64,000 nucleotides of DNA from Hyphomicrobiales bacterium (GCA_900470095.1 UBZM01000062.1:1-64000); one strand, 5' to 3'; counted from the stretch's first letter, positions 1-8,767 are shown. Notes: generated from the letters alone by a model not told the origin. Numbers and translations: made by a program.

Positions 1-168
1 CTGGCCCCCGCAACCAAATCCTCCAAACAAACACACAGCCCGCCGTGCAACTCGCCGCGGGCTTTGCGCGTTCAACAAAGAGCGCCCGCGCATCGTCGTT
101 GCCCCCTCCCCCCTTCGACCGGCCAGCACCCAGCAGGTGCTCGATGAAGCTATAATCCGAAGCTCGGT

Positions 169-960
169 CTACCGCCGGAAATAGACGACCATCTTGAGGT
201 GCCGGTACTCGTCCACAGTCAGCATCTCGTGCATGAAGCCGAGCTCGGTGCCACCTCGATCCAGGATGGCCCCGACGCCCCGAGCGTAGCTCTCCATGCT
301 CGGTTGCTCGAACCATCGGCGGAAATCCGGGGACAGTTTCTTCAGTTCATCGACCAGGGTCAGCATTGCCGGATCATCGGGAGCGGCAGCCAGATCATAC
401 CGAAACTGCGCGAGCAGTTTTGGCGCTTCGTCGCGCCAATGGGGAAGACGTTGGCGGAACTCGGGATCAGCAAAGATCAAGCGCATGACATTGCGGTCCC
501 GTTGCTCGCGATCTGCGAAGCCGAATACATCGTTCGCGGCCGCATTCCACGCAACGACATCCCAACGCAGGTTGGCGACATAAGCGGGTCGCGTCCTGAG
601 ATCATCCAGCAAATTCTGGATGAGCGGGCTGACGGTTGGCCAATGATAGGCTTCAGGTGGCGGAGGTCGTCTGTGTGCAAGCAGGAACAGATGGCTGCAC
701 TCGGCATCGTCCAGCTTCAGGGCTTTCGCCACCTTGAGCAGAAAACCCTCCGAGACCTGGATGTCTCGGCCCTGCTCAAACCATGTGTACCAGGTCAGGC
801 CGACACCCGCGAGTGCCGCGAGTTCCTCTCGCCGGAGCCCCGGCGTGCGGCGTTGGCCGGTTGAGGGCAAGCCCGCATCGACGGGTGTGAGCTTTTTCCT
901 GTGACGCATCAGGAAGTCAGAGAGGTCGGTTCGCGTGCGCGCAAATGTACGACCGGGCAA
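169..960 (-). CDS. MmyB-type helix-turn-helix transcriptional regulator
   Basis: A 263-residue regulator. The N-terminal third is an XRE-like helix-turn-helix with the family hallmark GLRREELAALAGVGLTWYTW followed by EQGR (about residues 42-66). The rest matches the MmyB-like ligand-binding domain, with motifs such as RWDVVAWNAAA and a proline-rich linker after the DNA-binding part. The start used is TTG at 960, because family conservation appears to begin with LSDFL near residue 13; an ATG at 909 would cut into that block. It is divergent from a DHA2 exporter gene 86 bp away, so it probably represses that exporter and itself. The ligand cannot be inferred. Confidence 0.87.
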   Translation of the reverse strand: MPGRTFARTRTDLSDFLMRHRKKLTPVDAGLPSTGQRRTPGLRREELAALAGVGLTWYTWFEQGRDIQVSEGFLLKVAKALKLDDAECSHLFLLAHRRPPPPEAYHWPTVSPLIQNLLDDLRTRPAYVANLRWDVVAWNAAANDVFGFADREQRDRNVMRLIFADPEFRQRLPHWRDEAPKLLAQFRYDLAAAPDDPAMLTLVDELKKLSPDFRRWFEQPSMESYARGVGAILDRGGTELGFMHEMLTVDEYRHLKMVVYFRR

Positions 961-964
961 GACC

Positions 965-1007
965 GTTACCTCGAGTAACAGGATAATTTCTTATATTGTA
1001 ACAGGAT
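965..1007. promoter_or_regulatory. Putative operator/promoter between regulator and exporter
   Basis: The 86-bp divergent intergenic region holds an inverted repeat (GTTAC at 965-969, GTAAC at 975-979) and a perfect 10-bp direct repeat GTAACAGGAT at 975-984 and 998-1007, spaced 23 bp start to start (about two helical turns). An AT-rich stretch with TATATT lies at 992-997. The arrangement fits binding of the adjacent helix-turn-helix protein, but binding is inferred. Confidence 0.5.
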
Positions 1008-1046
1008 GATCGTGCCTCGAAAGTCCGCCCGCGGCAAGGAGGCAGC

Positions 1047-2627
1047 ATGACTTCTCAGGACGAACCCGATCTTCCCCTTTCCAGAATGGCGGTAGAAGCA
1101 GCCACCTCACCGGCTGCGACAGTAGGGGTCCGCGAATGGTTGGGGCTGGCGCTGCTGGCCTTGCCGACGATCTTGCTCGGCTTGGACCTCACGCTGCTTC
1201 ATCTGGCGCTTCCGGCACTTGCCGCGGATCTGCAACCGAGCAGCGTGCAGGCGCTCTGGATCATGGATGCCTACGGCTTCATGATTGCCGGCTTCCTGAT
1301 CACGATGGGTACGCTCGGCGACCGTATCGGTCGCCGCAAGCTTCTGATGATGGGGGCGGCCGCCTTCGCCGTCGCCTCGGCGCTCACCGCCTTCTCCACA
1401 AGCGCCATGATGCTGATCGCGGCCCGGGCCGTGCTCGGGGTGGCCGCCGCAACGCTGATGCCGTCGACGCTGGCGCTCATCACGAACATGTTCGCTGACC
1501 CAAGGCAGCGCGCTCTTGGCTTTGGCATATGGACGACCATGTTCGCCCTCGGCATGGCTCTGGGGCCGGTTGTGGGCGGCGTGATGCTGGAGCATTTCTG
1601 GTGGGGCGCAGCCTTTCTCATAGCCGTGCCTGTTGTCGGCCTGCTGCTTCTGCTGGCCCCCGTCCTTCTCCCGGAGTATCGCGCATCCCAGGTCGGCAGG
1701 CTGGACCTCGCGAGCGTCGGCCTTTCGCTCGCCGCGATGCTGCCTGTGGTCTACGGCATCAAGCAGGTCGCCAAGGATGGCTTTGAACTTCACCCAGTCG
1801 GCGCCATTGCGGTGGGGCTAGCCTTCGCCGCCCTGTTCGTGCGCCGACAACTGCGCCTCGCCGATCCGCTGCTCGACATCACGCTGTTTGCCAACAGAGC
1901 CTTCAGCGTGGCGCTGATCGTGCTTCTGTTTGGCCTCGTCGCGGTCGGCGGCACAATGCTGCTGGTCACGCAGTATCTGCAACTCGTGGCCGGGTATTCT
2001 CCGCTTGTCGCGGGTCTCTGGATGGGACCGCCCGCATTTGCCATGGTCGCGGCCGGCGTCTCAGCGCCGCTGATGGCCCGGTATGTTCGCCCCGGCTACG
2101 TGCTGGCCGGAGCGCTGGGGTTGTCGGTGGTGGGCTATCTCCTGCTGACCCAGCTGGATAACAGCGCTTCCGACGTGGCCATTGTCGTCGCCGGCTTCTC
2201 GTTGGCCTATCTCGGGCTTGGCACCATAGCTGCGCTGGGTACGGACCTCGTGGTTGGGTCGGCCCCCGCCGACAAGGCAGGCTCGGCATCGGCGATGTCC
2301 GAAACGGTGCAGGACCTCGGCGTATCGCTCGGCATTGCCGTGCTTGGCAGCCTCGCTACCGCCATCTATCGCCGGACGATGCTCGACCGGATGCCCGAAA
2401 GTCTCGGTCCTGAAGCGCGTGAGGCCGTTGGCGACAGCTTGTGGGCGGCATCTTCGGTTGCGTCGGTACTGCCCGCTGGCCTTATTCAAGAGGCGCAGGC
2501 TGCGTTCACCGCGGGGTTCAGCAGTGCGGCAATATTCAGTGCCGTGAGCGTTTCCGTCCTTACAGTCCTCGCTGCCGTTTCGCTGCGGCATATTGGCGTG
2601 ATTGACGGTAGCGAGCCGCGCAATTGA
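1047..2627 (+). CDS. DHA2-family MFS multidrug exporter (14 TM)
   Basis: A 526-residue major facilitator protein, the length expected for the 14-helix DHA2 drug:H+ antiporters (SmvA/QacA type). The loop 2-3 signature GTLGDRIGRRKLLMMG lies at about residues 88-103. A proline- and glycine-rich helix 5 (LGMALGPVVGG) marks the antiporter motif C. A perfect AAGGAGG ribosome site at 1035-1041 selects the ATG at 1047. The divergent MmyB-type regulator suggests inducible drug or quaternary-amine efflux; the real substrate is unknown. Confidence 0.9.
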   Translation: MTSQDEPDLPLSRMAVEAATSPAATVGVREWLGLALLALPTILLGLDLTLLHLALPALAADLQPSSVQALWIMDAYGFMIAGFLITMGTLGDRIGRRKLLMMGAAAFAVASALTAFSTSAMMLIAARAVLGVAAATLMPSTLALITNMFADPRQRALGFGIWTTMFALGMALGPVVGGVMLEHFWWGAAFLIAVPVVGLLLLLAPVLLPEYRASQVGRLDLASVGLSLAAMLPVVYGIKQVAKDGFELHPVGAIAVGLAFAALFVRRQLRLADPLLDITLFANRAFSVALIVLLFGLVAVGGTMLLVTQYLQLVAGYSPLVAGLWMGPPAFAMVAAGVSAPLMARYVRPGYVLAGALGLSVVGYLLLTQLDNSASDVAIVVAGFSLAYLGLGTIAALGTDLVVGSAPADKAGSASAMSETVQDLGVSLGIAVLGSLATAIYRRTMLDRMPESLGPEAREAVGDSLWAASSVASVLPAGLIQEAQAAFTAGFSSAAIFSAVSVSVLTVLAAVSLRHIGVIDGSEPRN

Positions 2628-2930
2628 AGCGGGTGGAGCTTTCGGGACGATCCGGCGCTGAAGGGCCGCATCCCCCCGCCCCAAGGGCGATCCGGGATCA
2701 GGTGAGAGCCGGCGCCGACTGCGTGCGGACCCTGCTGGCACGTTCAGGGCTGAAAGCCATCACGCTTCGACTGGTTCGCGGATTCGCGAAAACCGACCAG
2801 AGCGGGAATACCGCCTGCAGCGGCGATTATCCCGCGATCACCTTGGGGGGGCGCCGGCCCAACGCGTCGAGGATGCACATCATGGCATCGAACGAGGACC
2901 TGCTCAGACCCCTTTGCCGCAGGATCCGGC
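2628..2930. other. Intergenic stretch with no supported gene
   Basis: Between the exporter stop and the tRNA-Ser trailer I see no gene. Open frames exist on both strands here, but they run through or abut the tRNA, lack family resemblance and lack a good ribosome site. No clear U-tailed hairpin follows the exporter gene. Confidence 0.5.
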
Positions 2931-2955
2931 GTAAAATCGACCACGCTCGACGTGG
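2931..2955 (-). terminator. Probable terminator of tRNA-Ser
   Basis: A stem CCACG/CGTGG with a 5-nt loop (2941-2955) lies just beyond the tRNA 3' end on the minus strand. It is followed on that strand by TCGATTTTA (2931-2940), a short U tract. It is weak but in the right place. Confidence 0.5.
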
Positions 2956-2972
2956 CCGGTTCTGTTTTGAAA

Positions 2973-3062
2973 TGGCGGACAGGGCGGGATTCGAACCCGC
3001 GATACGGTTTCCCGTATACACACTTTCCAGGCGTGCGCCTTCAACCACTCGGCCACCTGTCC
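2973..3062 (-). tRNA. tRNA-Ser (anticodon GGA)
   Basis: A 90-nt gene with the CCA end encoded (2973-2975). The acceptor stem GGACAGG pairs with CCTGTCC (3056-3062 with 2977-2983). The T arm contains GGTTCGAATCC. The anticodon loop CTGGAAA gives GGA, with the anticodon at 3026-3028. A long variable arm between anticodon and T arms is the hallmark of a class II serine tRNA. It reads UCC and UCU serine codons. Confidence 0.97.
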
Positions 3063-3212
3063 GGCGGGCTGCTTATGACCGCCGAGCCAGCTTCTTTCAA
3101 GGCCTGAAACGCGCTTTTCGCATTCTTGCGTGGAGAGCGCCGGACAAGGTTGCAAAGCCGTGCCCGAATGGGCACATCGGATGCGAGGGGCGCGTGCGGG
3201 GAATGGGGCGGG

Positions 3213-3536
3213 ATGCTGCGTTTTTTCATCCGTTTGCTGGGTTATCTTGCTGTCGCCAGCGGTTTCGTCGCTCTGGTCATCGACGGCGCGCGTTCGATCG
3301 CCAATTCCTCTCTTCAGTTCACGCCGCTCGGCGAAATTCTCCTCATTCTGCTGCCGACGCGCTATCCGCTGCTGCAGCCGGCCATCGAGCGCAATCTCCA
3401 TCCGCTGCTCTGGGACCCGATGCTGCTCTCGCTGATGCGGTCGCCGGTTGCGCTGGTCGCGCTGGTCCTCGGTTTCCTCCTGCTCTGGCTCGGCGCCAGG
3501 CCCGCGCCGCAGGTCGGCATCGTCACGCGACGGTGA
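3213..3536 (+). CDS. Small two-helix membrane protein, function unknown
   Basis: A 107-residue protein. One hydrophobic helix lies at about residues 5-25, a central amphipathic stretch includes LLPTRYPLLQPAIERNLHP, and a second helix lies at about 82-102. The ATG at 3213 is preferred over upstream starts because the hydrophobic helix follows it directly and the upstream codons look random. I do not recognise a functional domain. It stands alone between tRNA-Ser and the TAXI gene, so context gives no role. Confidence 0.62.
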   Translation: MLRFFIRLLGYLAVASGFVALVIDGARSIANSSLQFTPLGEILLILLPTRYPLLQPAIERNLHPLLWDPMLLSLMRSPVALVALVLGFLLLWLGARPAPQVGIVTRR

Positions 3537-3645
3537 AGGGCCACGCAGGGTGGACGCCTGTCGAAACGACGGCGCCTGCCCGCCATGCACTTGATCAGCC
3601 GGCAAAAGCCGCGAACACTGCCCGGTCCATAGGAGCTTCCGTGAT

Positions 3646-4626
3646 ATGACCATGGCTTTCAGATCGAAGCTTGCGGCCGCAGGTCTCGTCCTCGGCGGCA
3701 TTGCGCTGGCTGCAGGTCTCGCCTTCGCTCAGCCGCCAGCCTTCTTTCGCATCGCCACGGGCGGCACCGCCGGCACCTATTATCCGATCGGCAGCCTGAT
3801 CGCGCACGCGATCTCGGCGCCGCCGCAACTGGTCGCAACCGCCGTCGCCAGCAACGGCTCGGTCGCCAATATCAACGCGATCATCGGGGGCACTGCCGAA
3901 TCCGGCTTCGTCCAGGCCGATGTCGCTTACTGGGCCTATTCCGCCACCGGCGTCTATGAGGGCAAGCCGAAGGTCGCGGATCTGCGCTCGATTGCCAACC
4001 TCTATCCCGAGTCGGTCCATCTCGTCGTCCGCAAGGCATCGAACATCAGGAGCGTCGCCGATCTCAGGGGCAAGACGATCTCCTTCGACGAGCCGGGTTC
4101 CGGCACGTTGCTCAACGCCAAAGCGATCCTCAACGCCTTCGGCCTGACCGGTAGCGATATCTCGATGGAATTCCTGAAGCCGAACGAGGCTGCCGAGAAG
4201 ATGAGGGACGGCTCGGTCGATGCATTCTTCTTCACCGGCGGCTTCCCGGCTGCGGCGATCTCGGAACTGGCCTCGACCGGCTCTGGCATCGAGATCCTGC
4301 CGATCTCCGGCCCCCAGGTGGAGAAGCTCTTCAAAGAGTTCCCTTTTTTCGCTGCCGACGAAATCCCGGCCGGCACCTACAAGAATGCCGACGCGGTCAA
4401 GACCATCGCCGTCGGCGCCCATTGGGTGACCTCCACCAAGGTTTCGGCCGACACCGTCTACGCCGTGACCAAGGCGCTGTGGAACGACAAGACCCGCGCC
4501 GCACTCGATGCCGGCCACGCCAAGGGCAGGCTGATCCGGAAGGAGACCGCGCTGTCGGGCCTGCTGGGCGTGCCGCTGCATCCCGGCGCCGAAAGATTCT
4601 ACAAGGAAGCCGGGCTGCTGAAGTAA
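3646..4626 (+). CDS. TAXI-family TRAP transporter solute receptor
   Basis: A 326-residue periplasmic binding protein of the TAXI (TRAP-associated extracytoplasmic immunogenic) family. A Sec signal peptide covers about residues 1-28 (hydrophobic core, then AFAQ). The mature start FFRIATGGTAGTYYPIG is the family signature. Such receptors hand a carboxylate or amino acid to a fused TRAP membrane subunit. No DctQM-type subunit is encoded next to it, so it is an orphan receptor here. A second ATG lies two codons downstream. The ligand is unknown. Confidence 0.9.
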   Translation: MTMAFRSKLAAAGLVLGGIALAAGLAFAQPPAFFRIATGGTAGTYYPIGSLIAHAISAPPQLVATAVASNGSVANINAIIGGTAESGFVQADVAYWAYSATGVYEGKPKVADLRSIANLYPESVHLVVRKASNIRSVADLRGKTISFDEPGSGTLLNAKAILNAFGLTGSDISMEFLKPNEAAEKMRDGSVDAFFFTGGFPAAAISELASTGSGIEILPISGPQVEKLFKEFPFFAADEIPAGTYKNADAVKTIAVGAHWVTSTKVSADTVYAVTKALWNDKTRAALDAGHAKGRLIRKETALSGLLGVPLHPGAERFYKEAGLLK

Positions 4627-4903
4627 GCGTAGGCCCTTCTCCTCCCTGTCGACCGGGAGTGCACCCCGGAGCCACTGATCGGCGACGGGTTCCTCACCAC
4701 CAGCGCCTCCCCGAAGCTTTCGCCGGCTGGTTCTTGGCTCCGGTGGCGATGTGGAAAGGCGTTGTCGTGGGCATCGCCCCCTGCCGATGATCCTGGGACC
4801 ACGGCCACTGTCCTGGTGGGCCTCGTCATCGCCACCCCGTCCTGCTGCGTCAGATGAAAGCGCGGTCAGCCAGCGCGCACCTGCTTGAGTTCCCGATATG
4901 TTC
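4627..4903. other. Intergenic stretch with no supported gene
   Basis: The gap between the TAXI receptor gene and the comM promoter is GC-rich. Short open frames here have no family resemblance or ribosome site. I see no RNA gene or convincing terminator. Confidence 0.45.
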
Positions 4904-4932
4904 TTGCCAGCAGGCTGGGCATTCGCTAGCCT
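4904..4932 (+). promoter_or_regulatory. Sigma-70-type promoter of comM/yifB
   Basis: TTGCCA (4904-4909), a 17-bp spacer and TAGCCT (4927-4932). The predicted start near 4939 gives a leader of about 19 nt that carries the ribosome site GGGGAGG (4946-4952), 5 nt before the ATG at 4958. Confidence 0.6.
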
Positions 4933-4957
4933 CCCCCTAGGGAATGGGGAGGCGCCG

Positions 4958-6496
4958 ATGGTCACGCGGGTCGCGACGGTTGCGTTCGAGGGCATCGAGG
5001 CGCGCGCCGTCGACGTGCAGGTGCAGGTCACGCCGGGCGGTGTCGCCTTCCTTCTGGTCGGCCTGCCGGACAAGGCCGTGGCCGAAAGCCGCGAACGCGT
5101 GCGCGCCGCGCTGATCGCATCGGGACTGGCGCTGCCGGCCAAGCGCATTACCGTCAATCTGGCGCCAGCCGATCTGCCAAAAGAGGGCAGCCATTACGAT
5201 CTGCCGATCGCGCTTGCGGTCATGGCCGCCATCGGCGCGATCCCTGCCGACGCGCTCGCCGGCTATACCGTGCTCGGTGAACTCGCGCTCGACGGCTCCA
5301 TCACCTCCGTCGCAGGCGTGCTGCCGGCCGCGATAGCCGCCTATGCCCGCGGACAGGGGCTGATCTGCCCGGCCGCCTGCGGGCCGGAAGCCGCCTGGGC
5401 CGCCGCCGATGTCGACATCCTCAATCCGCGCTCGCTGATCCAGCTCGCCAACCATTTCAAGGGTACGCAGGTCATGGCGCGGCCGGTGCCGTCCGTGGCC
5501 CGGCAATCAGGCCCCCTGCCTGATCTCTCCGATATTCGCGGCCAGGAAAGCGCGCGCCGTGTGCTGGAGATCGCCGCCGCCGGGGGCCACAACCTCTTGA
5601 TGAACGGGCCTCCCGGTGCCGGCAAATCGATGCTGGCGAGCCGCCTGCCATCCATCCTGCCGCCGCTCTCGCCACGCGAGCTGCTCGAGGTCTCGATGGT
5701 ACATTCCGTCGCCGGGCATCTCGCCGAGGGGGCGCTGACCGACCGCCGCCCCTTTCGCGCCCCGCATCATTCAGCCTCGATGGCGGCACTCGTCGGCGGC
5801 GGCCTGCAGGCCAAGCCAGGCGAAGTTTCTCTCGCCCATCATGGCGTGCTTTTCCTCGACGAATTGCCGGAATTCCAGGCTCAGGCTCTCGACGCCCTGC
5901 GCCAGCCGATGGAGACCGGCGAGGTCCTGATCTCGCGGGCTAACCACCGCGCCATCTACCCCGCGCGATTCCAGCTTGTCGCCGCAATGAACCCGTGCCG
6001 GTGCGGCAAGGCAACCGAACCGGGCTATGCCTGCCGGCGGCAGCCGAACGAGCGCTGCATGGCGCAGTATCAGACCCGGATCTCAGGTCCGATGCTCGAC
6101 CGCATCGATATCGTCATCGATGTGCCGGCCGTAACCGCAACCGACCTGTTTCCGCCGGCCGCCAGCGAAAGCTCGGCGGAGGTCGCGGCCCGGGTCGCCG
6201 TGGCGCGCCAGGCGCAGACGGCACGCTTCGAAGCGCTCGGCCTCTCCGAGATCGCGACCAACGCCACCTGCCCCGCCCCAGTGCTCGACCAGATCGCCCG
6301 GCCGGACAATGCCGGCATTTCGCTTCTGCGCGACGCCGCCGAGGCCCTGAAGCTGACGGCGCGCGGCTACCATCGTGTTCTGAAAGTCGCCCGAACGCTT
6401 GCCGATCTCGACGGCGAGGCGAAGATCGGCCGGGTCCATCTCGCCGAGGCGTTATCCTATCGTTCACGCATCGATCAGGTGGCGCAGGCCGCATGA
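4958..6496 (+). CDS. comM: YifB/ComM family Mg-chelatase-like AAA+ ATPase
   Basis: A 512-residue protein of the YifB/ComM family. An N-terminal Lon-protease-like domain comes first (MVTRVATVAFEGIEARAVDV onward). A ChlI-type AAA+ module follows, with Walker A GPPGAGKS (about 217-224) and Walker B VLFLDELPEF (about 295-304). A cysteine cluster with PCRCGK and a later C lies near 346-367. The C-terminal part is the Mg-chelatase C domain. In naturally transformable bacteria ComM is a hexameric helicase driving branch migration during integration of taken-up DNA; here the role is inferred from the family. The start at 4958 has a strong ribosome site, and earlier in-frame ATGs fall before the promoter. 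Confidence 0.93.
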   Translation: MVTRVATVAFEGIEARAVDVQVQVTPGGVAFLLVGLPDKAVAESRERVRAALIASGLALPAKRITVNLAPADLPKEGSHYDLPIALAVMAAIGAIPADALAGYTVLGELALDGSITSVAGVLPAAIAAYARGQGLICPAACGPEAAWAAADVDILNPRSLIQLANHFKGTQVMARPVPSVARQSGPLPDLSDIRGQESARRVLEIAAAGGHNLLMNGPPGAGKSMLASRLPSILPPLSPRELLEVSMVHSVAGHLAEGALTDRRPFRAPHHSASMAALVGGGLQAKPGEVSLAHHGVLFLDELPEFQAQALDALRQPMETGEVLISRANHRAIYPARFQLVAAMNPCRCGKATEPGYACRRQPNERCMAQYQTRISGPMLDRIDIVIDVPAVTATDLFPPAASESSAEVAARVAVARQAQTARFEALGLSEIATNATCPAPVLDQIARPDNAGISLLRDAAEALKLTARGYHRVLKVARTLADLDGEAKIGRVHLAEALSYRSRIDQVAQAA

Positions 6497-6558
6497 TGTC
6501 GGAAGGGGCCGCATCCGTGCCGCCAGGTTAACGAACTCATTCAAACCATCGCGAAAGC

Positions 6559-6578
6559 AGCGTTCGCGCGCGAACGCT
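6559..6578. repeat. 20-bp perfect palindrome upstream of the hybrid kinase
   Basis: AGCGTTCGCG followed by its exact complement CGCGAACGCT, lying where a -35 element would sit for the TAGACT box at 6598. It could be an operator for the kinase gene. It could instead end the comM transcript, since a short pyrimidine tract follows. Confidence 0.45.
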
Positions 6579-6597
6579 TTCTCAAGGGGACAAATAC

Positions 6598-6603
6598 TAG
6601 ACT
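6598..6603 (+). promoter_or_regulatory. Putative -10 element of the hybrid kinase gene
   Basis: TAGACT, preceded by TAC, ends 7 bp before the ATG at 6610. If used, transcription would start at or next to the start codon, giving a leaderless mRNA. No good -35 is visible, and I see no ribosome site in the six bases before the ATG. Confidence 0.4.
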
Positions 6604-6609
6604 GGCATC

Positions 6610-8712
6610 ATGGAGATTCCATCTTTCCCAGTGGTCTGGGCTGCGCTCGCCAGCCTGCTGACCGTTCTGGCCGGCCTTGCCGCCGTAATGCTGCTACGTG
6701 CACGCAATCGGGTCGTGGAACAGGCGCTGGACATGACCCAGGACCTTGAGAAGCTGACCGACCGTCTCTGGTCGCTGGCAGACAGCGAAGAGCGCTATCG
6801 CAGCCTGATCGAGGCTCAGGGCGATCTGATCGTCCGCCGGAACGAAGGCAGTATCGTCTATGCGAATGCCGCCTATGCCGCGCTTCTCGGAGCGACCGAG
6901 GCTGAGATCATCGGCAGCCGCACCGCACCGCGCGTCATCGAGAGCCGACCTGCGCAGGCGCTGACCGACGGCACGCGGATCTTCGACGAATGCATCGCCT
7001 CGCCCGAGGGAGGCGAGTGCTGGATCTCCTGGGTCGAGACCATCGTGCCGGTCGCGCTCGGCAAGACAGTGCTGCAGCGCGTCGGCCGCGATATCTCCGC
7101 CCGGATCGCCGGCGAGCAGGCGTTGGAGGAGGCGCGCAGCCGCGCCGAGAGCGCCAACGAGGCCAAGTCGCGTTTCCTTGCGACCGTCAGCCACGAGTTC
7201 CGGACGCCGCTCAACGGCATTCTCGGCATGGCCGACCTCCTGAACGACACCAGGCTCGACCCGGAGCAGACCACCTATGTCCGGGCACTCCGGACCTCGG
7301 GCGAAGCCTTGCTCGGCCTCGTCGACGACATTCTCGACTTTGCCAAGGTCGAAGCCGGCAGGCTCGAACTCGCCGAGGAGCGCTTCGATCTCGGCCAGTT
7401 GGTCGAGACGGTCAGCGAATTGATGGCGCCACGAGCCCAGGCCAAGGGGCTCGAGATTGCGACCTTCCTCGCGCCGGATCTCGCCTCGCACTGGATCGGA
7501 GACCGCGACCGGCTGCGCCAGATCCTGCTCAATCTCGTCGGCAACGCCATCAAGTTCACCGAGGCCGGCGGTGTCGGCATTCGTGTCGCCCGTGCGGGCG
7601 AGGCGATTGCCATCCACGTCTCCGATACCGGACCCGGCATTCCGCCAGGGCGATTGCAGGCGATCTTCGAGGAATTCGAGCAGGCCGACAGCTCTGCGGC
7701 CCGGCGCCATGACGGGACCGGTCTCGGGCTCGCGATCGTGCGCCGGCTCGTGACCTTGATGGGTGGTTCGGTCACCGCAGAAAACGCGCCGGGATCGGGC
7801 GCGATCTTCCGCGTTACATTGCCGCTTCCTGAGGGCGGCGCAGGGATACGGGTTTCAGCCCTACCTGAATGGCGCGGCAAGCTGATCATGATCGCATCTG
7901 CCGCGCCGTTCGGACCGGACTATCTCGCGGAAACCATGGAGATTGCCGGCGCGTCGGTCGCGCGAGCCCAGAATGTGACGGAAGCGCTCGCGCTGCTCGC
8001 CGACGCACGGCGCTTCGATGCCGCCTTGATCGACCAGGCCATCGGCGTCGATGAAGCGCGCGCCGTCGCTGCAGCCGCGCGGCAGGCCGGTGTCGGCGAA
8101 TGCCTGATCCTGATGTCTCCCTTTGAACGCCGTCAATTCGGTTCACCGCTCGCTGGCGGTTTCACCGGCTTTCTCGTCAAGCCGGTCCGCGCCCGCTCGC
8201 TCTATGAGCGGCTTGCACCGCCCGCTCGGCCGCGGCGGGAAACTCTGCCGCCCCGTGGGGTAACGCCTATCCAGGCCAGAGATCCCGCTCCATCTCAACT
8301 GACGGTTTTGATCGCCGAGGATAACGATATCAACGGGCTGCTCGTGACGCGAACCCTCGAACGCCTCGGCTGCACGGCCGTCTGGGCGCGGGACGGGCGC
8401 GAAGCGGTCGCTCTCATCGAGGCCGGGCTCACGGGCAAACGTGCACCCTTCGATCTCATTCTGCTCGACATCCGGATGCCGGAGCTTGACGGATTGGAAG
8501 CCGCTCGCCGGATTCGCGCCCTGGAGGCATCGCTCGGGCGACCAAACTTGCTACCCATTGTCGCGGTCACCGCCAATGTCGCCGAGGAGGATCGGCAAGC
8601 CGCATTGGCCGCCGGAATGAATGATTGCCTGGCTAAACCATTGGCCCGTGAGGCGCTTCGCGCCTGGATCGCGCGAGTAAGCGGGGCGCAGCGCGTCACA
8701 CTCCGCGCTTGA
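6610..8712 (+). CDS. Hybrid sensor histidine kinase with two receiver-like domains
   Basis: A 700-residue membrane-attached kinase. One N-terminal helix (about 5-28) is followed by a short coiled linker and a PAS domain (about 62-170). HisKA comes next with the phospho-acceptor His195 in TVSHEFRTPLNG, then HATPase_c with DTGPGIP and GTGLGLAIVRRL boxes to about residue 405. A degenerate receiver (about 418-535) retains Asp475 in ALIDQ and Lys524 in FLVKPVR but lacks the acidic pair near its start. A canonical receiver (about 570-690) has an acidic IAEDN pocket, Asp620 in LLDIRMPELDG and a terminal LAKP. No separate response regulator is adjacent, so its output partner must be elsewhere. The signal is unknown. 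Confidence 0.93.
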   Translation: MEIPSFPVVWAALASLLTVLAGLAAVMLLRARNRVVEQALDMTQDLEKLTDRLWSLADSEERYRSLIEAQGDLIVRRNEGSIVYANAAYAALLGATEAEIIGSRTAPRVIESRPAQALTDGTRIFDECIASPEGGECWISWVETIVPVALGKTVLQRVGRDISARIAGEQALEEARSRAESANEAKSRFLATVSHEFRTPLNGILGMADLLNDTRLDPEQTTYVRALRTSGEALLGLVDDILDFAKVEAGRLELAEERFDLGQLVETVSELMAPRAQAKGLEIATFLAPDLASHWIGDRDRLRQILLNLVGNAIKFTEAGGVGIRVARAGEAIAIHVSDTGPGIPPGRLQAIFEEFEQADSSAARRHDGTGLGLAIVRRLVTLMGGSVTAENAPGSGAIFRVTLPLPEGGAGIRVSALPEWRGKLIMIASAAPFGPDYLAETMEIAGASVARAQNVTEALALLADARRFDAALIDQAIGVDEARAVAAAARQAGVGECLILMSPFERRQFGSPLAGGFTGFLVKPVRARSLYERLAPPARPRRETLPPRGVTPIQARDPAPSQLTVLIAEDNDINGLLVTRTLERLGCTAVWARDGREAVALIEAGLTGKRAPFDLILLDIRMPELDGLEAARRIRALEASLGRPNLLPIVAVTANVAEEDRQAALAAGMNDCLAKPLAREALRAWIARVSGAQRVTLRA

Positions 8713-8767
8713 CGGACCGTCACAACTCTGACGCAGTTCTGTCGCGATCCCGTAGGAACATCGGTAC

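Noticed and set aside
1-168. A possible end of a plus-strand gene entering from the left edge.
   Set aside because: One frame is open to about position 185, but its translation is proline- and arginine-rich and shows no family motif, and it overlaps the end of the MmyB-type regulator gene.
2931-3062. tRNA-Ser as an integration (att) site for a mobile element.
   Set aside because: No integrase gene, no second copy of the tRNA 3' end and no composition change are visible on either side.
2624-3649. A 341-codon frame running over tRNA-Ser and the small membrane gene.
   Set aside because: It reads straight through the tRNA and into the TAXI start, has no family resemblance, and gives low-complexity Arg/Ala-rich protein.
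4929-4953. An 8-bp hairpin (GCCTCCCC / GGGGAGGC) that would hide the comM ribosome site, like an RNA thermometer.
   Set aside because: The left arm overlaps the -10 box TAGCCT (4927-4932). If that promoter is used, transcription starts near 4939 and the left arm is not in the mRNA.
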